Shown here one piece after another: positions 34,466 to 46,132 of a stretch of 51,188 nt of DNA; the stretch's first letter is position 1, and each line of letters starts with the position of its first letter. A program made the position numbers and the translations under genes. The DNA comes from Entrophospora sp. SA101 (taxonomy: Eukaryota > Glomeromycota > Glomeromycetes > Entrophosporales > Entrophosporaceae). Under the pieces are notes generated by a model. The model saw nothing but the letters and a program-made list of their open reading frames with translations, did no database searches and was not told where the DNA came from. The stretch is from positions 13,527 through 64,714 of the forward strand of contig CAUDNR010004168.1 in assembly GCA_958430865.1 (NCBI GenBank), in the 5' to 3' direction.

Positions 34466-34798
34466 TTAATGCACCGATCAAAAGAGAAAACCCAACGAAT
34501 GGGTGAAGTGCCACTGACTCTTGTATGAATTAAATGTGATAGAAATATTATAAAATCAACAATGCAATGATATTGGTTTTGGCGCTCCGTTAAATTTAAA
34601 AACAAAACATCTTTGTTGATTTTTATATAAATTTTCTCTTCAATCATTTACTCGTTTAAAATTTTCATTCGTTTATTTATAATTAAATTACGTCCATTCA
34701 TTGATGTTTATAAATTCCTTATGAACGATCACTTTTTTGGAAATATTAATACATAAAGGTTATTTTAAAATTTTTATGTCACGTTGGTTGACAAATGT

Positions 34799-34891
34799 AA
34801 ACACATGATGTTTTTTTAAGTTTAAATCCAAACACATGATGTTTTTTTAAATTTAAATTCAAACACATGATGTTTTTTTAAATTTAAATCA
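34799..34891. repeat. Three tandem 31-bp repeats, copy B
   Basis: Exact counterpart of 10997-11089, upstream of the second F-box gene. Confidence 0.85.
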
Positions 34892-37800
34892 TCCGTGTTT
34901 GGACATTCCATTTAATTGAACCAAAAAAAATTTTTAAATAAATATCAAATGATATTTCTTCTAATAGTAATACACGTTATCAAAATCCAATCGAAATATT
35001 GAATCTGAACTCCATGATAGCATTCAAATGTTGAATAAATAAGTTTGATTTACTGTTTTCTTGATGTGTAGTCGCAGAAACTGCAAGCTCTACGGGAAAA
35101 AAACTTCGAATCCCACACTTCAACGTTCACGCGATAAAATTATAAGTGTCCTTGATTAAAAGAACTTTATTAGTAAATTTATGAAACATGATAAATCGTA
35201 CCTTATAGATGATGGAAGAATATTTGAGAAATTGAAGGATCTAGGAGTCCGATAAAATTTTGCGACTGAAAATTGCTTCATTGCATTATTTGAAGATCAT
35301 TCTTCAGAAAAAAACGGAACAATTTTTTTTTTGCACAAAAAATTTTTCCTAAATTTAATTTATCCCAATATACTCATGTTATCATTGTTTAATCGGATAA
35401 ATCGCCAGTTGCACAAAAATTTGATAACTAGTATCATCTATCATGTGACAGTTATTACAGTAAAAAAATTTTTTTTTATATAAAAAACTAAAATCTTAAT
35501 TACAAAAAGGACAAAGCCAATAAAAATAATTGTTACATCAATTGCTTACAGGACGAGCTTAAATTTCGAGCAATTGAAATTGTCTTTTGCATTAATTATT
35601 ATTATATTCGATATTATTATTTTTTTTTGTGGCGAAATAAAATTTTTTATTAAATTTAGTCAATTAAATAAGATAAAAGAAATTGCTATCCAACGATATT
35701 ATTGTATTGGTCAAAATACAAACAGAGAAAAAGAAAATCCATGCACATTCTAACCTTAGATAATTTTCGAACTTGTTATAGAAGGTGCAATCTACCATGT
35801 GCATCCGGAAGACGTCTTCCAGAGACTTTTATTTTGAAGGCTGAAGGAATATTCTGGAATCCCAATCTCATGAAAAAGGATATGACAAACATGCGAAAGA
35901 TACTTCTGATGCAATCATAAAGACATACCAATAATACTATTTTACGCTAGAGGCTGATTATCTTGACAATTATTTGAATCCCCATATTTATAATTTATTT
36001 ATTTATTATCTGTATCTTCGTGGAAAAGATCTTTTTGTTTCTTGATAATAGTAATCGGAATAACCTAATCGAAAAGGAAAAATATATACTAATACTAATA
36101 CATCATTTATCTACTTGTATTTTATCTTGCTGATATTAACACAATAATTATTTGTGGCGTCATGCGCATGAATAATTGAAATAATTTCTAAAATGGAAAA
36201 CATAATATTAGATATAAACAAACATGAGCGAGAATGGTAATAATAATAATAGTGATAAAATTAATTTTATAAACAGAAACTTGGAAATGTTTAGAAAAAA
36301 TTGATCGGAAATCTCAACAATTAATGGTGCGTATTATAATAAGCAAGGAATAAAAACATCATTATTATTATACGCAAAGGTAACTGATATTTTAATTTGT
36401 GAGTTATTAATTGAAGCATTATAATGATTTAATCCTACTGAATATAATAATATTACAGTAGTACGTACGTTCAAGTTTAAATTGATTTTCATTACAATCC
36501 AAACATACATCTGATTCATCATCTGTGTATAAGAAATAGATTCTGGACGTATTTTAATTATGAAATAAATGTTGATATTGAGTTTGTTAATAATTACTCG
36601 GTGCATAGTTCACGATGGTGATAAATTGAGAGCAATTATAATTACCAAAATCTTTACAATGACTAAGTCATTGGATCACTTGAGTCAGGTATCATCACCG
36701 CTGATATCTGAAATTTGGTAAGGTTACTAAAATAGTATATTACTTTATAAATTTTTTATTCGTATCAGCTTTTCGTATTAAGAAAGAACCATTTTTCTTT
36801 ACAAATATTTGGATTTTTCATATTAGCCATTTATTTATATTCATAAATTAAAACTTTGTTCAATTTAGAATGGAGAAAATTTGGATGCTATTTTAACGAT
36901 TAAGTTGTTATGAAAATCTTATCATTGGAAAACTGCGAGCAAATTTTTGTCGAATAATACAACTCAAACACATGTAAGGTCTATATTATGAATTTAATCG
37001 GTAAGATTACAGTGTATGATTCATATACACTTGCTTAGAAAGGTTCATTGTTGGTATAGGATTTCTATTAGAAATAATAATGTCTTCTCAAAACATTCAA
37101 TAATTTTTGTGAGAAGTTTTATACAAAAGGAAACCCAAAATTTTAGACGGTTGGTCAATTAAATAATAAATAACCAAAAACCTTTCTATTGTGGTCTGAT
37201 AAATTTAAAAAAGAAGAAATGCATTAAAATTTAATGATAATATATGCTATCTATGTCAGAAGATATTAACTTAATTTGTAACTTTCAAGATTTAACCACT
37301 CTTTTTTTACTTGTTATTAATCTATAATACATGGTTGACGATCTTTCTTTGAAATTAATTCATGACATCGAATCTTTTGTATAGAGAAAAGTAAAATTGC
37401 ATTTGATGAAAAATTGCTTTTTTAAAAAAAAAAATCAGTTTTTATTAAATGTAGCTTTCAATTGATCTTTTGCGCTATCTTGATACCCACACATTTAATA
37501 AATGCGTCTATATTTATTAATTGCATTCTTTTCTAAAATATAATTCATTCTATTATTGATCAATGAATTTGAAAAAAAAACAAACACGATCTCTGACCAG
37601 TTCAAAAATTTTATTGATTTCAAGATAAACAAAATTTTCTTTTATTATAGACAATGTTTTATTGTTTAAAAAAATATACTTCATATTCTATCTATGTATT
37701 GATAAAAAGGGATATATTTAAAATCCAATAAAAAATATTTTGGCCTTTTAGTGATGAAAAACTAGTTTTAGTCTTTCCTATGAAATTTGTGTCTTATAAT

Positions 37801-38836
37801 TTTGGTAAAGTGATTATGAGTAACGGGACGAAACTGAGAAAAACTGGTATATTCCTAAACAGTTTGATCGACATTTTATAACGATTATGTATATTTTTAT
37901 TGACAAAACAATTATGATAATAATAAATATTTACATAAATATTATAGTGGGGTGACTATTATTATTATAATTACTATTACTATAGTTGGGTGTTATTTAC
38001 CATTTCGTAATTTAATACTGTGAACATGACTGGAATTAAGGAGTCACGATTCCCTATCTCCAGTTACGTTTATTTATTTATAATCATTATATTATGCGGA
38101 AAATTAAAAAATCACGTGTAATTACCATATATAATAGTTGATACGTAAAATTTCATTATACAGAAGATAAGAAAACTAGTTATTGCTCCCTTTTCAAAAA
38201 AAAAAAAACCACATTATTAATAGTTTACAATAAACAAACATATGAAACATATGAAATTCATTTTACAAAGGATATTTAAAAATTTTCCCATCATCCAATA
38301 TTACCATTGTCTATCCATTTTAGGGATGGACATGGTAAAATGAACTTTATATATAGTTATTGATCGAAGATTTGGAAGTTGGAGTTATTTGAAATAGCAT
38401 TGGAAAAGTATCAAAAACAGCTAAGCTTTGTTATAAATGAAAAAAATAATGAGGATATGATAGTTGCAAATCTAAAAAAATTATACAAATGGATCGGAAT
38501 AATTGATATATTTTTTATAAATGTTATTTTTATAATGTTTATTTATTTATTTTATTCTGTAAACGTTGATTGCTTCACTGAATATCATCAATTTTCTATA
38601 TTTCTTTACCAAAAGAGCAAGGTATATATATGCTTTTCTTATAATAATAAAAAAATAAACTAAATTTAGTAATTTATTCTCTATGAAGGCTGTGATTTCT
38701 CTTTTCATCCATTTGACCTTAAAGTTGGGACAAAAGAAAAACAAAGCAGAACTGGGAGTTGGGTGGACGAACTTGTTATCTTTTAAAACATTTTCAAGGT
38801 ATAATAGTGAAAAAAGCCAAATGTGCACTTTGTAAA
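34892..38836. other. Gene-poor part of copy B
   Basis: Counterpart of 11090-15034, with the same hairpin (38303-38338) and the same coding-like stretch from 38379. No confident gene. Confidence 0.4.
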
Positions 38837-38899
38837 GAAACTAAAACTTTTAAACAATAAATGAAACTACTAAAGGAAAAACTGAAGGAGGATATAACA

Positions 38900-39372
38900 A
38901 GGTATTCATTCTATAATTATTGTTAAATTAATAGTTTGGTATAATATATTTACTTTGTATATCTACTGTATTTCTTGTTATTAGATAAATAAATGATGAA
39001 TATTAGAAGGTAGTTGTTCTATAATTATTGTTAAATTATAGTTTGTATAATATATTTTTTTATTTATTTATTTGCTATAGATGTGGATATAGAAACAAGA
39101 TAGTCGTTCTATAATTATTATTAAATTAATGTTTTGTATAATATATTTACTTTTTCTTGTTATTAGGCGTGGATAATAGAAACAGGGTGTTTGTTCCATA
39201 ATTATTGTTAAATTAATGGTTTTGTTTCCTTAGAACACAAGCAAAAGAAACAAGGTAAGTTGTTTCTATAATTATTGCTAAATTAATAAATTTGCATAAT
39301 ATATTTATATCTATTTCATAGATAATAGCAACAAGGTAGTTTGTTCTTGATTATTGTTAAATTAATGGTTTT
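38900..39372. repeat. Intron-like minisatellite, 6 units
   Basis: Six units, each with a variant of ctataattattgttaaatta, start near 38909, 39016, 39106, 39197, 39271 and 39346. Between them lie short inserts bounded by AG on the left and often GT on the right: 38985-39009 (25 nt), 39081-39099 (19), 39167-39185 (19), 39234-39254 (21) and 39322-39335 (14), most ending in aacaag. The layout is that of short introns alternating with mini-exons. A coding-like stretch (M-K-L-L-K-E-K-L-K-E-D-I-T) immediately precedes the first donor. Confidence 0.7.
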
Positions 39373-40029
39373 GCGTTATTTGCTTCCAATATCTACTTGA
39401 TAAAACTTATACGTCAGGAAGCCTCTTCTCTAAGATGTCCACCATGCTGATTAAACTTGAACGATTTAATTGTTTTCACAATATGAAATTTAAATTAAGA
39501 ATAAATATTAATCAAAACGTATCTTTTAAGTTATACAATAGATTTATTAAAAACCATTAGAGTCTAAATTCATTAATGAACAATTGTATTTCTAATAGCA
39601 TATGTTGAGCCAATTGACTAATTCACTTCTTCATATCGTACTGAATTTTGGGTTCAAACAAAATCAGTGCATATGTTTTATTATTATTATGTTTTTCAGC
39701 CGGTTTTTGCTGGAGAACCACCATATAGTGCATATGGAATGCGATTATTTTAATAATAAATGTAGACACAAGTTACTATCTTTTTAACATAATTGCAAGC
39801 TTTGCATGCTTGAGTAATTCGATTCTTTAATAATTTGGAATTTGATCAATGGTAAATAACTTTCAGACGAAACATTACAGAATTCTTAATATCACAATTA
39901 CATTAGATTAGTAATAATACTCGAGTGTAATGATGTAATGCTTTGTATCCGCCTAAATAGAGTTACAACTCTTTCCATTGACAATAATGATGTAAGGAGC
40001 TATCCAAAAATAATACTCAGAAAGACATA
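39373..40029. other. Intergenic, no gene seen
   Basis: The first ~50 bases resemble the right flank of the other minisatellite (15348 onward) with differences. The rest has no supported feature. Confidence 0.4.
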
Positions 40030-40537
40030 CCTCGTGAATTTTTATAAATGAAGAATATGCCAATCAATCAAAAACTTGTTCGATTAAGGTTCTTCATAAA
40101 AATATCAGATGGTAGTCAGTTTCGATTTGCAAATGCCAACTCAAGTATCGAAGATGGTTTGTCCTAGGAAAAGCGGCATCTAATGCTTGGATACATTTTC
40201 TTACCAAAGAGTCTATTAGAAATTTTAAAGGTCGTTTTTCTACTAAATGTTTTGTGCTGTCCCAAAAAGTTTACTTACAACTCATTTAATAAATCACTGT
40301 ATTGGGTATGACCAGAAATAAGAAAAAACAACGTGAATTATTTAACCAAAGAAATACTACAGTAGATCTAATAACATTCTACTTTCTTCAGAACAAAAGA
40401 TGATTAATGAAACTGACAGTTATTTATTATATAATCTTTTGAAACAAGAATATTGTGGTATTGATGATAGCCTCACAAACAATGAAATTTTGGTCTCAAA
40501 ATTGGTCAAAAGAGAATGCAAATCTGATTCAGAGTAA
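40030..40537 (+). pseudogene. Decayed coding sequence, family unknown
   Basis: Protein-like segments in different frames lie in series: M-K-N-M-P-I-N-Q-K-L-V-R-L-R-F-F (40050 onward, stop at about 40168), Q-R-E-L-F-N-Q-R-N-T-T-V-D-L-I (about 40330-40380), and M-I-N-E-T-D-S-Y-L-L-Y-N-L-L-K-Q-E-Y (40400-40537, ending before TAA). The last two would join with a single frameshift near 40385. No motif is recognised. Most likely a broken gene or an element-encoded protein. Confidence 0.4.
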
Positions 40538-41509
40538 AATTTTATTAATATCGATTATTTCGTGATAGCTAACCAAAATCTATTATACGATATGGGTGTT
40601 CTGTGTTTTTTATTGATTTAAGTAAAAAATTGATCAATATTATATTGTCGTGACTTCTACCATCCAGGAATAATCTGATGGCATATCAATGAATATCGAA
40701 CCTACCTCAAAACCACTTTAAAATAGCTCAAAATTACCTCCGAACATCAGATACGATTGACCATAAAGAATTTGAATAGATCTTATTCGTCTGTAAATTA
40801 GACAAAACCGTTTTTAAGAACATTAGGTATTGTTAGTTCTCCTATGTAAGCAGAAACAAAGTTTTCTCGGCATACCTCGAGTGTTTCATGGAAGGAGATT
40901 GTGAATAATTATTCTATTCCAAAAATGCTTTACAAAAAAAGAGATTGACTACATCAAAAATAAAGTTGCTTGCCAAAACCTCTGCCGATTGATTTCTGGA
41001 GAAGTTTTAGCAAGCAACCATAATCAGAAACGGACTATGATACTGTTTCAGCTCAGAAAATTTGATTCCCAAATCCAAAAGAGATGAAAGTCAACAAAAT
41101 GAGAAAGTGAAATCTCACAAGGAAAAGCTGATACCACCAATGCGCTTTTGCTAAAATAATAAAGGGTGGTATAAAAAGACGAATAAATACTCATTATCAC
41201 ATGAGGTCCGTCTTATTTAGCCTGTAGATTATCTGTCAGATCCGAAATTTTATCGAATTTGGTATAAAAATTTTATGAAAGTCCGAATTTTTTCTAAATA
41301 CGAATATATATTGTGAACAACCAGATAACACTGAAAAATGCTCAACGAACAGTCACCGGAGACATCTATGTTGCGTAACAGATTTTCTTCCATAAAACTT
41401 CACTGATTTTGGATTCTTATTTATCGCGAAAAAATAATCTCTGCTTCCTTAGATAATCATTTGACTAATTATGGAATCTCTTTTATTTCGAAAAAAGAAA
41501 ATGACTTAG
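40538..41509. other. Intergenic with inverted repeat
   Basis: No gene seen. An imperfect inverted repeat (gttgcttgccaaaacctct and its partner agaagttttagcaagcaac) lies at about 40966-41019. Confidence 0.5.
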
Positions 41510-41995
41510 AGATGGGCGTATCAATAAATGAAAAATCTTTCTTTGGATAAAGTAATAAATGGCATTTTTTGTGTGGGAATTTTCACATTAATTAATGAAA
41601 AATCTTTCTTTAGAAAATATTTTTTTTTTGTGTATGTGTATGAGTTTCCATATCAATGAATGAAAATAATATTTTTTCCGTGTCAATAAATGAACATTAA
41701 TAATAATAATAACAATAATACTAATAAATTTTTTTTATAATAATAAATATTTTTCCGCATCCAAAAATAATTTTTCCGTGTCAATAAATGAAATAAATTA
41801 AATATTTTTTCCACAATAATAAATAAATTTTCCGTATCAATAAATTAAAATAATAATAAATATTTTTTCCACATCAATAAATGAACAACAATAATAATAA
41901 ATAAAATTTCCGTATCAATAAATTAAAATAATAATAAAAAATATTTATTCCGTATCAATAAATGAACAATCAATAATAATAAAAAATATATTTTC
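41510..41995. repeat. AT-rich degenerate minisatellite
   Basis: About ten imperfect units built on ttttccgtatcaataaatga followed by (AAT)n. Unit length varies between about 35 and 65 bp because the AAT run expands. Early units contain aaaatctttcttt instead of the AAT run. Confidence 0.75.
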
Positions 41996-42388
41996 TATAA
42001 ATATTGCTACTTTTATCTTGTCCCTACAATAAATTTACTATGTTTTCTAGAGGTTGGAATCAACTAAAATAGTCGACTAACTATTTTGAATGTTTAGGTG
42101 TCTTGGTTCCCTCCAACCTCAACATATTATTATACAAGATTTGTTTGGAGAAAACCTATTTTGAAGAGACAAACGTAAAAACTAAAATTAAAAGTTATAT
42201 GTCAAAACTAAATCAAAGGTCAATAGTCAAAATCAAAACTAGTTTCGACTTATGGCGAAACCTTTTGACTTTCGCACGGTTGCGAACCTCTCTAGTTTTG
42301 GAAACCAACACTAGCTCGTACTTAGATATCAATATACCTAATCTTAAAGAATTATTATCAAAATTTATTTGGTTGTGGCGACGATTGA
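41996..42388. other. Intergenic, no confident gene
   Basis: A 118-codon plus-strand frame from 42103 crosses the left end of the MITE at 42397, takes its last 20 codons from it, and has no recognised motif, so it is not called as a gene. Confidence 0.45.
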
Positions 42389-42396
42389 GCGAGAAA

Positions 42397-42581
42397 CAGT
42401 GTTGTGACCAGAAACTCTTTTGGCTTCCCGAAACGTTTCGGAAAATGAACTTACACTAAGCAAAAAATTAAACCTAAACCTAATCATAAACATCAACTAT
42501 AACCTAAACTAGTTTCGGGTGGTTTCTGTTAGTTTCTGTTTCGGGTTTTCCCTAAACTCAGAATTTCGGGTCACAACACTG
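42397..42581. mobile_element. 185-bp hAT MITE with perfect target duplication
   Basis: Terminal inverted repeats cagtgttgtgaccagaaa (42397-42414) and tttcgggtcacaacactg (42564-42581) match except for one base. The octamer gcgagaaa stands directly outside both ends (42389-42396 and 42582-42589). An 8-bp duplication and CAGTG ends place it with hAT elements. There is no coding capacity. Confidence 0.92.
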
Positions 42582-42601
42582 GCGAGAAATAAATTAATTT
42601 T

Positions 42602-42860
42602 TTAAAATGAAGCAACTCCTCCTGTTAAACAAAAAATAAGTACATACTTGACATGATGACGTCTATAATGCCTTTTAAATGACATAATTATTTCTGCATC
42701 CATTGGTTGGAGTTTTGAAGTGGTATTTGGAGGTAGGAAAAGAACATCGACATGTGAAAGTGCCAAACCACCTATTTTATGGCTTGGACAATTATCAAGT
42801 AGCAACAAAACATGCTGACCATTGTATTTTTGAAGTGGCCTTTCAAAACTAGTTTAGATA
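42602..42860 (-). pseudogene. pogo/Tigger-type DDE transposase fragment
   Basis: The minus strand reads F-E-R-P-L-Q-K-Y-N-G-Q-H-V then L-L-L-D-N-C-P-S-H-K, S-H-V-D-V-L-F-L-P-P-N-T-T-S-K-L-Q-P-M-D-A, and F-K-R-H-Y-R-R. The D-N-C-P-S-H and P-P-N-T-T-S-x-L-Q-P-M-D signatures are those of the DDE_1 (pogo/Tigger/CENP-B-like) domain and include the second and third catalytic acidic residues. The first catalytic residue and the DNA-binding domain are missing. It abuts the hAT MITE, which probably landed in or beside it. Confidence 0.8.
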
Positions 42861-43105
42861 TTATTAAAAATCTCTTCGAAACTAATTTTGAAAAAGGAGG
42901 AGTTTATGCTCTCTATGACGACATTTTTTATAAATGAACATTAAATAAACCACATAACCGAACTTCTCATTTCAATTTTTTTTATTATTATTAATTCTCA
43001 AAGTACAAAAATACATATAGCTCAAAAATTTCATTAAAAATAAGATTATACAAATAGCCATTATAAAATTGAGTTATATCTATTTTTTGTAAATTTTTGA
43101 ATAAA
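42861..43105. other. Spacer
   Basis: AT-rich, forming the 3' side of the Q-rich gene; no feature. Confidence 0.4.
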
Positions 43106-43744
43106 TTACATGTTTTGATTATTCAGATCCATTGTATTATTAATTGTATCTCTGCATCTTAACCAAATGAAATCTTGTCCCAACTCAACATATTGTTGTT
43201 CCAATTCAACATATTGTCGTTCCAATTCAACATATTGTTGATTCATCGTCATAACACGATTTCTAATCATCAACAATCGATCAGGAATTCTTAAAACTAA
43301 AGGAACACTATTAATACCGTGATGAATATTGGACGAAACAATATTTAAATTTAGGTTATCATTATAAATTGTAGGCAATGATGTGAGCGAGTTGTAAAAT
43401 AATGGTTGTTGCTGTTGTTGTTGAGATAAAGCTTGAGTCACCATCATATTGTCATTGTTGTTGCTATTTTGATTATATTGCCCATAATTTTGAATTTGTT
43501 GGTAGACATGTTGAACTTGCTGAATTTGTTGTTGTTGATCAAGATTTTGAACTTGCTGATTGATATTTTGTTGAATTGGTTGGATTCGTTGGCCTTGATT
43601 TTGCTGTTGTTGAAAAAGATGTTGATTGGAATTTTGAATTAATTGGGTTTGTTGGTCTTTATTTTGTTGCTGGAAAAAATTTTGATTAAAATTTTGAATG
43701 GGTTGGATTGGTTGGTCTAGGTTTTCTTGTTGTAGAATATTCAT
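43106..43744 (-). CDS. Gln/Asn-rich protein with heptad repeats, 212 aa
   Basis: An intact single-exon frame. Residues 1-~115 are dominated by Q and N with recurring I-Q-P-I-Q and F-Q-Q-Q blocks, a prion-like or activation-type low-complexity region. A more ordinary segment follows (L-P-T-I-Y-N-D-N-L-N-L-N-I-V, V-P-L-V-L-R-I-P-D-R-L-L-M-I). Near residues 168-190, three copies of Q-Q-Y-V-E-L-E/G make perfect 7-residue repeats expected to form a short coiled coil. There is no signal peptide or known domain. It may be a nuclear or RNP-type protein; this is inference. The CAA/TTG-rich DNA also supports several shadow frames on the other strand. Confidence 0.6.
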   Translation of the reverse strand: MNILQQENLDQPIQPIQNFNQNFFQQQNKDQQTQLIQNSNQHLFQQQQNQGQRIQPIQQNINQQVQNLDQQQQIQQVQHVYQQIQNYGQYNQNSNNNDNMMVTQALSQQQQQQPLFYNSLTSLPTIYNDNLNLNIVSSNIHHGINSVPLVLRIPDRLLMIRNRVMTMNQQYVELERQYVELEQQYVELGQDFIWLRCRDTINNTMDLNNQNM

Positions 43745-44338
43745 TTTGTAATTAGACTTAATTTTGATTTTTTTAATTTTATTTTATTGCAAGAATTAGT
43801 GGGATTATTGGAAAAAACCGCCGGATTTTATATTTAATCAAGGAAAATGTAAATTCTCAAAATATTCTTGAGTTACTATTTATTATACACTAAAAAAAAA
43901 AAATATTCCGTAGGAACAATTTTTTCACCTTACTCAAATTTCTTTTGATTGTACCAAGATTGGTTTTCGGAAATATTTTGGAGTGTAGAAAGTGTTTCAG
44001 CAATGATGAATATTAATATTTCCAGCATGTGTAAAAGCCGAATAGAAATATACGACAAAAGCAATGAGTGAAAGCATAAAATTCAAATTTAATTATACGA
44101 GCCTTCATCAAAAAGAAACAAAAACAAAAATTTTAAACATTTTTTTTACATCATAAATCATGTTGTTTAATTGGATACTTCTTTTTGATATAAAGTTGCT
44201 TATAATAAGCATATTGGGGCTATTTGCTATATTTGATCAATTTAGTAGAAATTGCAGCTTCTTTATTATTGTGGTTCCACGACTTTCTTCGGAACATATA
44301 GAATCATCTGTAGTGTTCCTGACCATAATTATAACTTC
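43745..44338. other. Intergenic, no gene seen
   Basis: Upstream of the Q-rich gene; AT-rich with an A9 run near 43895. No supported feature. Confidence 0.4.
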
Positions 44339-44890
44339 ATACTTGTAATTATTCCGGACACTTGTAATTATTTTTAGATGCTCATGATTATTTTGGATAC
44401 TTGTAATTATTTTGAATGTCATTATTTCAGATATTTGTATAAACTCTAACAAACTATTATTAATTTTTTCTTGTTATTAATTGATAAAGTTTCTTTTTGG
44501 ACACTATCAATTTGATCGTTCATTTCAAGCTATATATCATCATACAAATCAAAAAAATCACCATCATTTTTTATCAGGTGTAAGAATATTATGTATATAA
44601 TTGAAGTATTAGGATAATTTTCTGCAAATTCCATTTGGGTTTTGAAAGAATTACTTTTTAAATGATAACAAATATTTTAATAGTTGTAAAAATATATGTT
44701 ATCTTTATTATCTTTGAAAAATGTTTGCTATATATTAGGATAAGTTACAAATAAAGTTTCGATAATCATTCATGAATTGTTACAATATTATATTAACAAA
44801 TGTTTGAAATGATTATATTCAAAATAAATACAAGTATCCAAAATAAATACAAATATCCAAAAATAATTACGAGTATCCAAAATAATTAGG
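44339..44890. mobile_element. Foldback-like element with arrayed inverted ends
   Basis: At 44339-44438 the 21-base motif ggatacttgtaattatttt occurs about four times head to tail with variation. At 44820-44890 its reverse complement (aaataattacaagtatcc type) occurs four times. The two arrays face each other across about 380 bp, so each end of the unit is itself a tandem array, as in Foldback-type elements. No target duplication was identified. Confidence 0.55.
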
Positions 44891-46132
44891 AAATAAATTA
44901 ATATCCTTGAATAAATTGATTTTCGAACATTTGTAAAAAATTTGATTTTCGGTTAGGAAACTAATCATCTGATAATTCTTGATCTTTTCCTGATTGTATC
45001 CACTCGTTATCTAAATTCCACGATTCCAGGTTTTTGGACAATATTTCCAAGATGCTAATTAGCCCTTGGATAAAAAAATAAAAGCAATTCCTTTAAGAAT
45101 CCTTTAAGAAATGCCAAGCGAGCTCATAAAAACTAGATTTAGTTTTCACTTGTGACAATAATGAAGAATTTAAAAAGCAAATTACAAAGAATTTCAAACC
45201 AAGGAAGAATCCCATCAACAAACCGAGAACAATCCAGAAGGGAAATTGCTAACTCCATATTGAATTTATGCTTTTTGTTTTGTTACTTTAATTTATTGTG
45301 TGAACGTTATCTATCAATTAGGAATTAATAAAAATTGAAACAAGACACAAAGAAAAAAATTACTTTGTTGCATCTTTGAAACCATCATCATCCCATGATA
45401 CTCCTCATACTTCCGCTACCGTACCTCCAAGTGTTCGAGGTCAATAATGTTTTCTTTCTGTCCAGCCCCTTTAGCTGTTTTTATTTCTGCCATAATGGTT
45501 TTTTTAATAATTAAGTTCTAATAATTTTATTTAAATAACAATTTTATACAAAAATATAACATGAAAAATTAATCTACATAAAATCTAAAAATTACAATAA
45601 GTATTTAAAAAGAATACGGCGAGAAAATCGCTCCTTATTAAATGATACCCAGATGATCATCTAAGGAAAGAGGAAATTACTTATAAGTTTACAAGAAAAC
45701 ATCAAGACAACAGATAAAAACCGAGTAATTACCTAATAAAAGCAGAAATCTTTGAAGGAAGAAAACTGATTAAATAATCGAGGAAGAGTTAGATAGTAAT
45801 AAAATCAAATAGGTTGGTTCATCATCTTTTTTTCGAGATGTATAATCCTTGTATTCTGCTCAAGTCTTGATCCAATAAATGTTTTCAGATTGAACATGAC
45901 TATTGGTCTGTAATCTGAAAAAATAAATACTTTTTAGATTATCAGCAACCTATCATCAATATGGTTCTTAAATTTTAATATTAAGGCTTCTAACAATATT
46001 ATTGTTAAAGCTGCTATTGTTGGTGTGTTAGGATTATTATTGTCGTTGTTGTTATTGAATTGATGAATATTTGTTATTACCATCGTCAAAAAATTCCATA
46101 AACTCGGTTGGTTGAAATTTTCGTTATATTTT
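44891..46132. other. Intergenic, no gene seen
   Basis: A short minus-strand stretch (about 45495-45420: M-A-E-I-K-T-A-K-G-A-G-Q-K-E-N) looks coding-like but stops after about 25 codons. Otherwise AT-rich spacer. Confidence 0.4.

Larger units (their letters stand above)
30274..38836. repeat. 8.56-kb segmental duplication, copy B
   Basis: Same orientation and spacing as 6472-15034 (constant shift 23,802). It starts in the middle of the MITE described at 6339-6622, so only the MITE's right part (30274-30424) is present. It carries the F-box gene (32837-34465), the 31-bp tandem repeats (34799-34891) and the same gene-poor right part (34892-38836). It ends where short A-run indels appear. Confidence 0.93.

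Noticed and set aside
42103..42459. 118-codon plus-strand frame
   Set aside because: Its last 20 codons come from the inserted 185-bp MITE and no domain is recognised.
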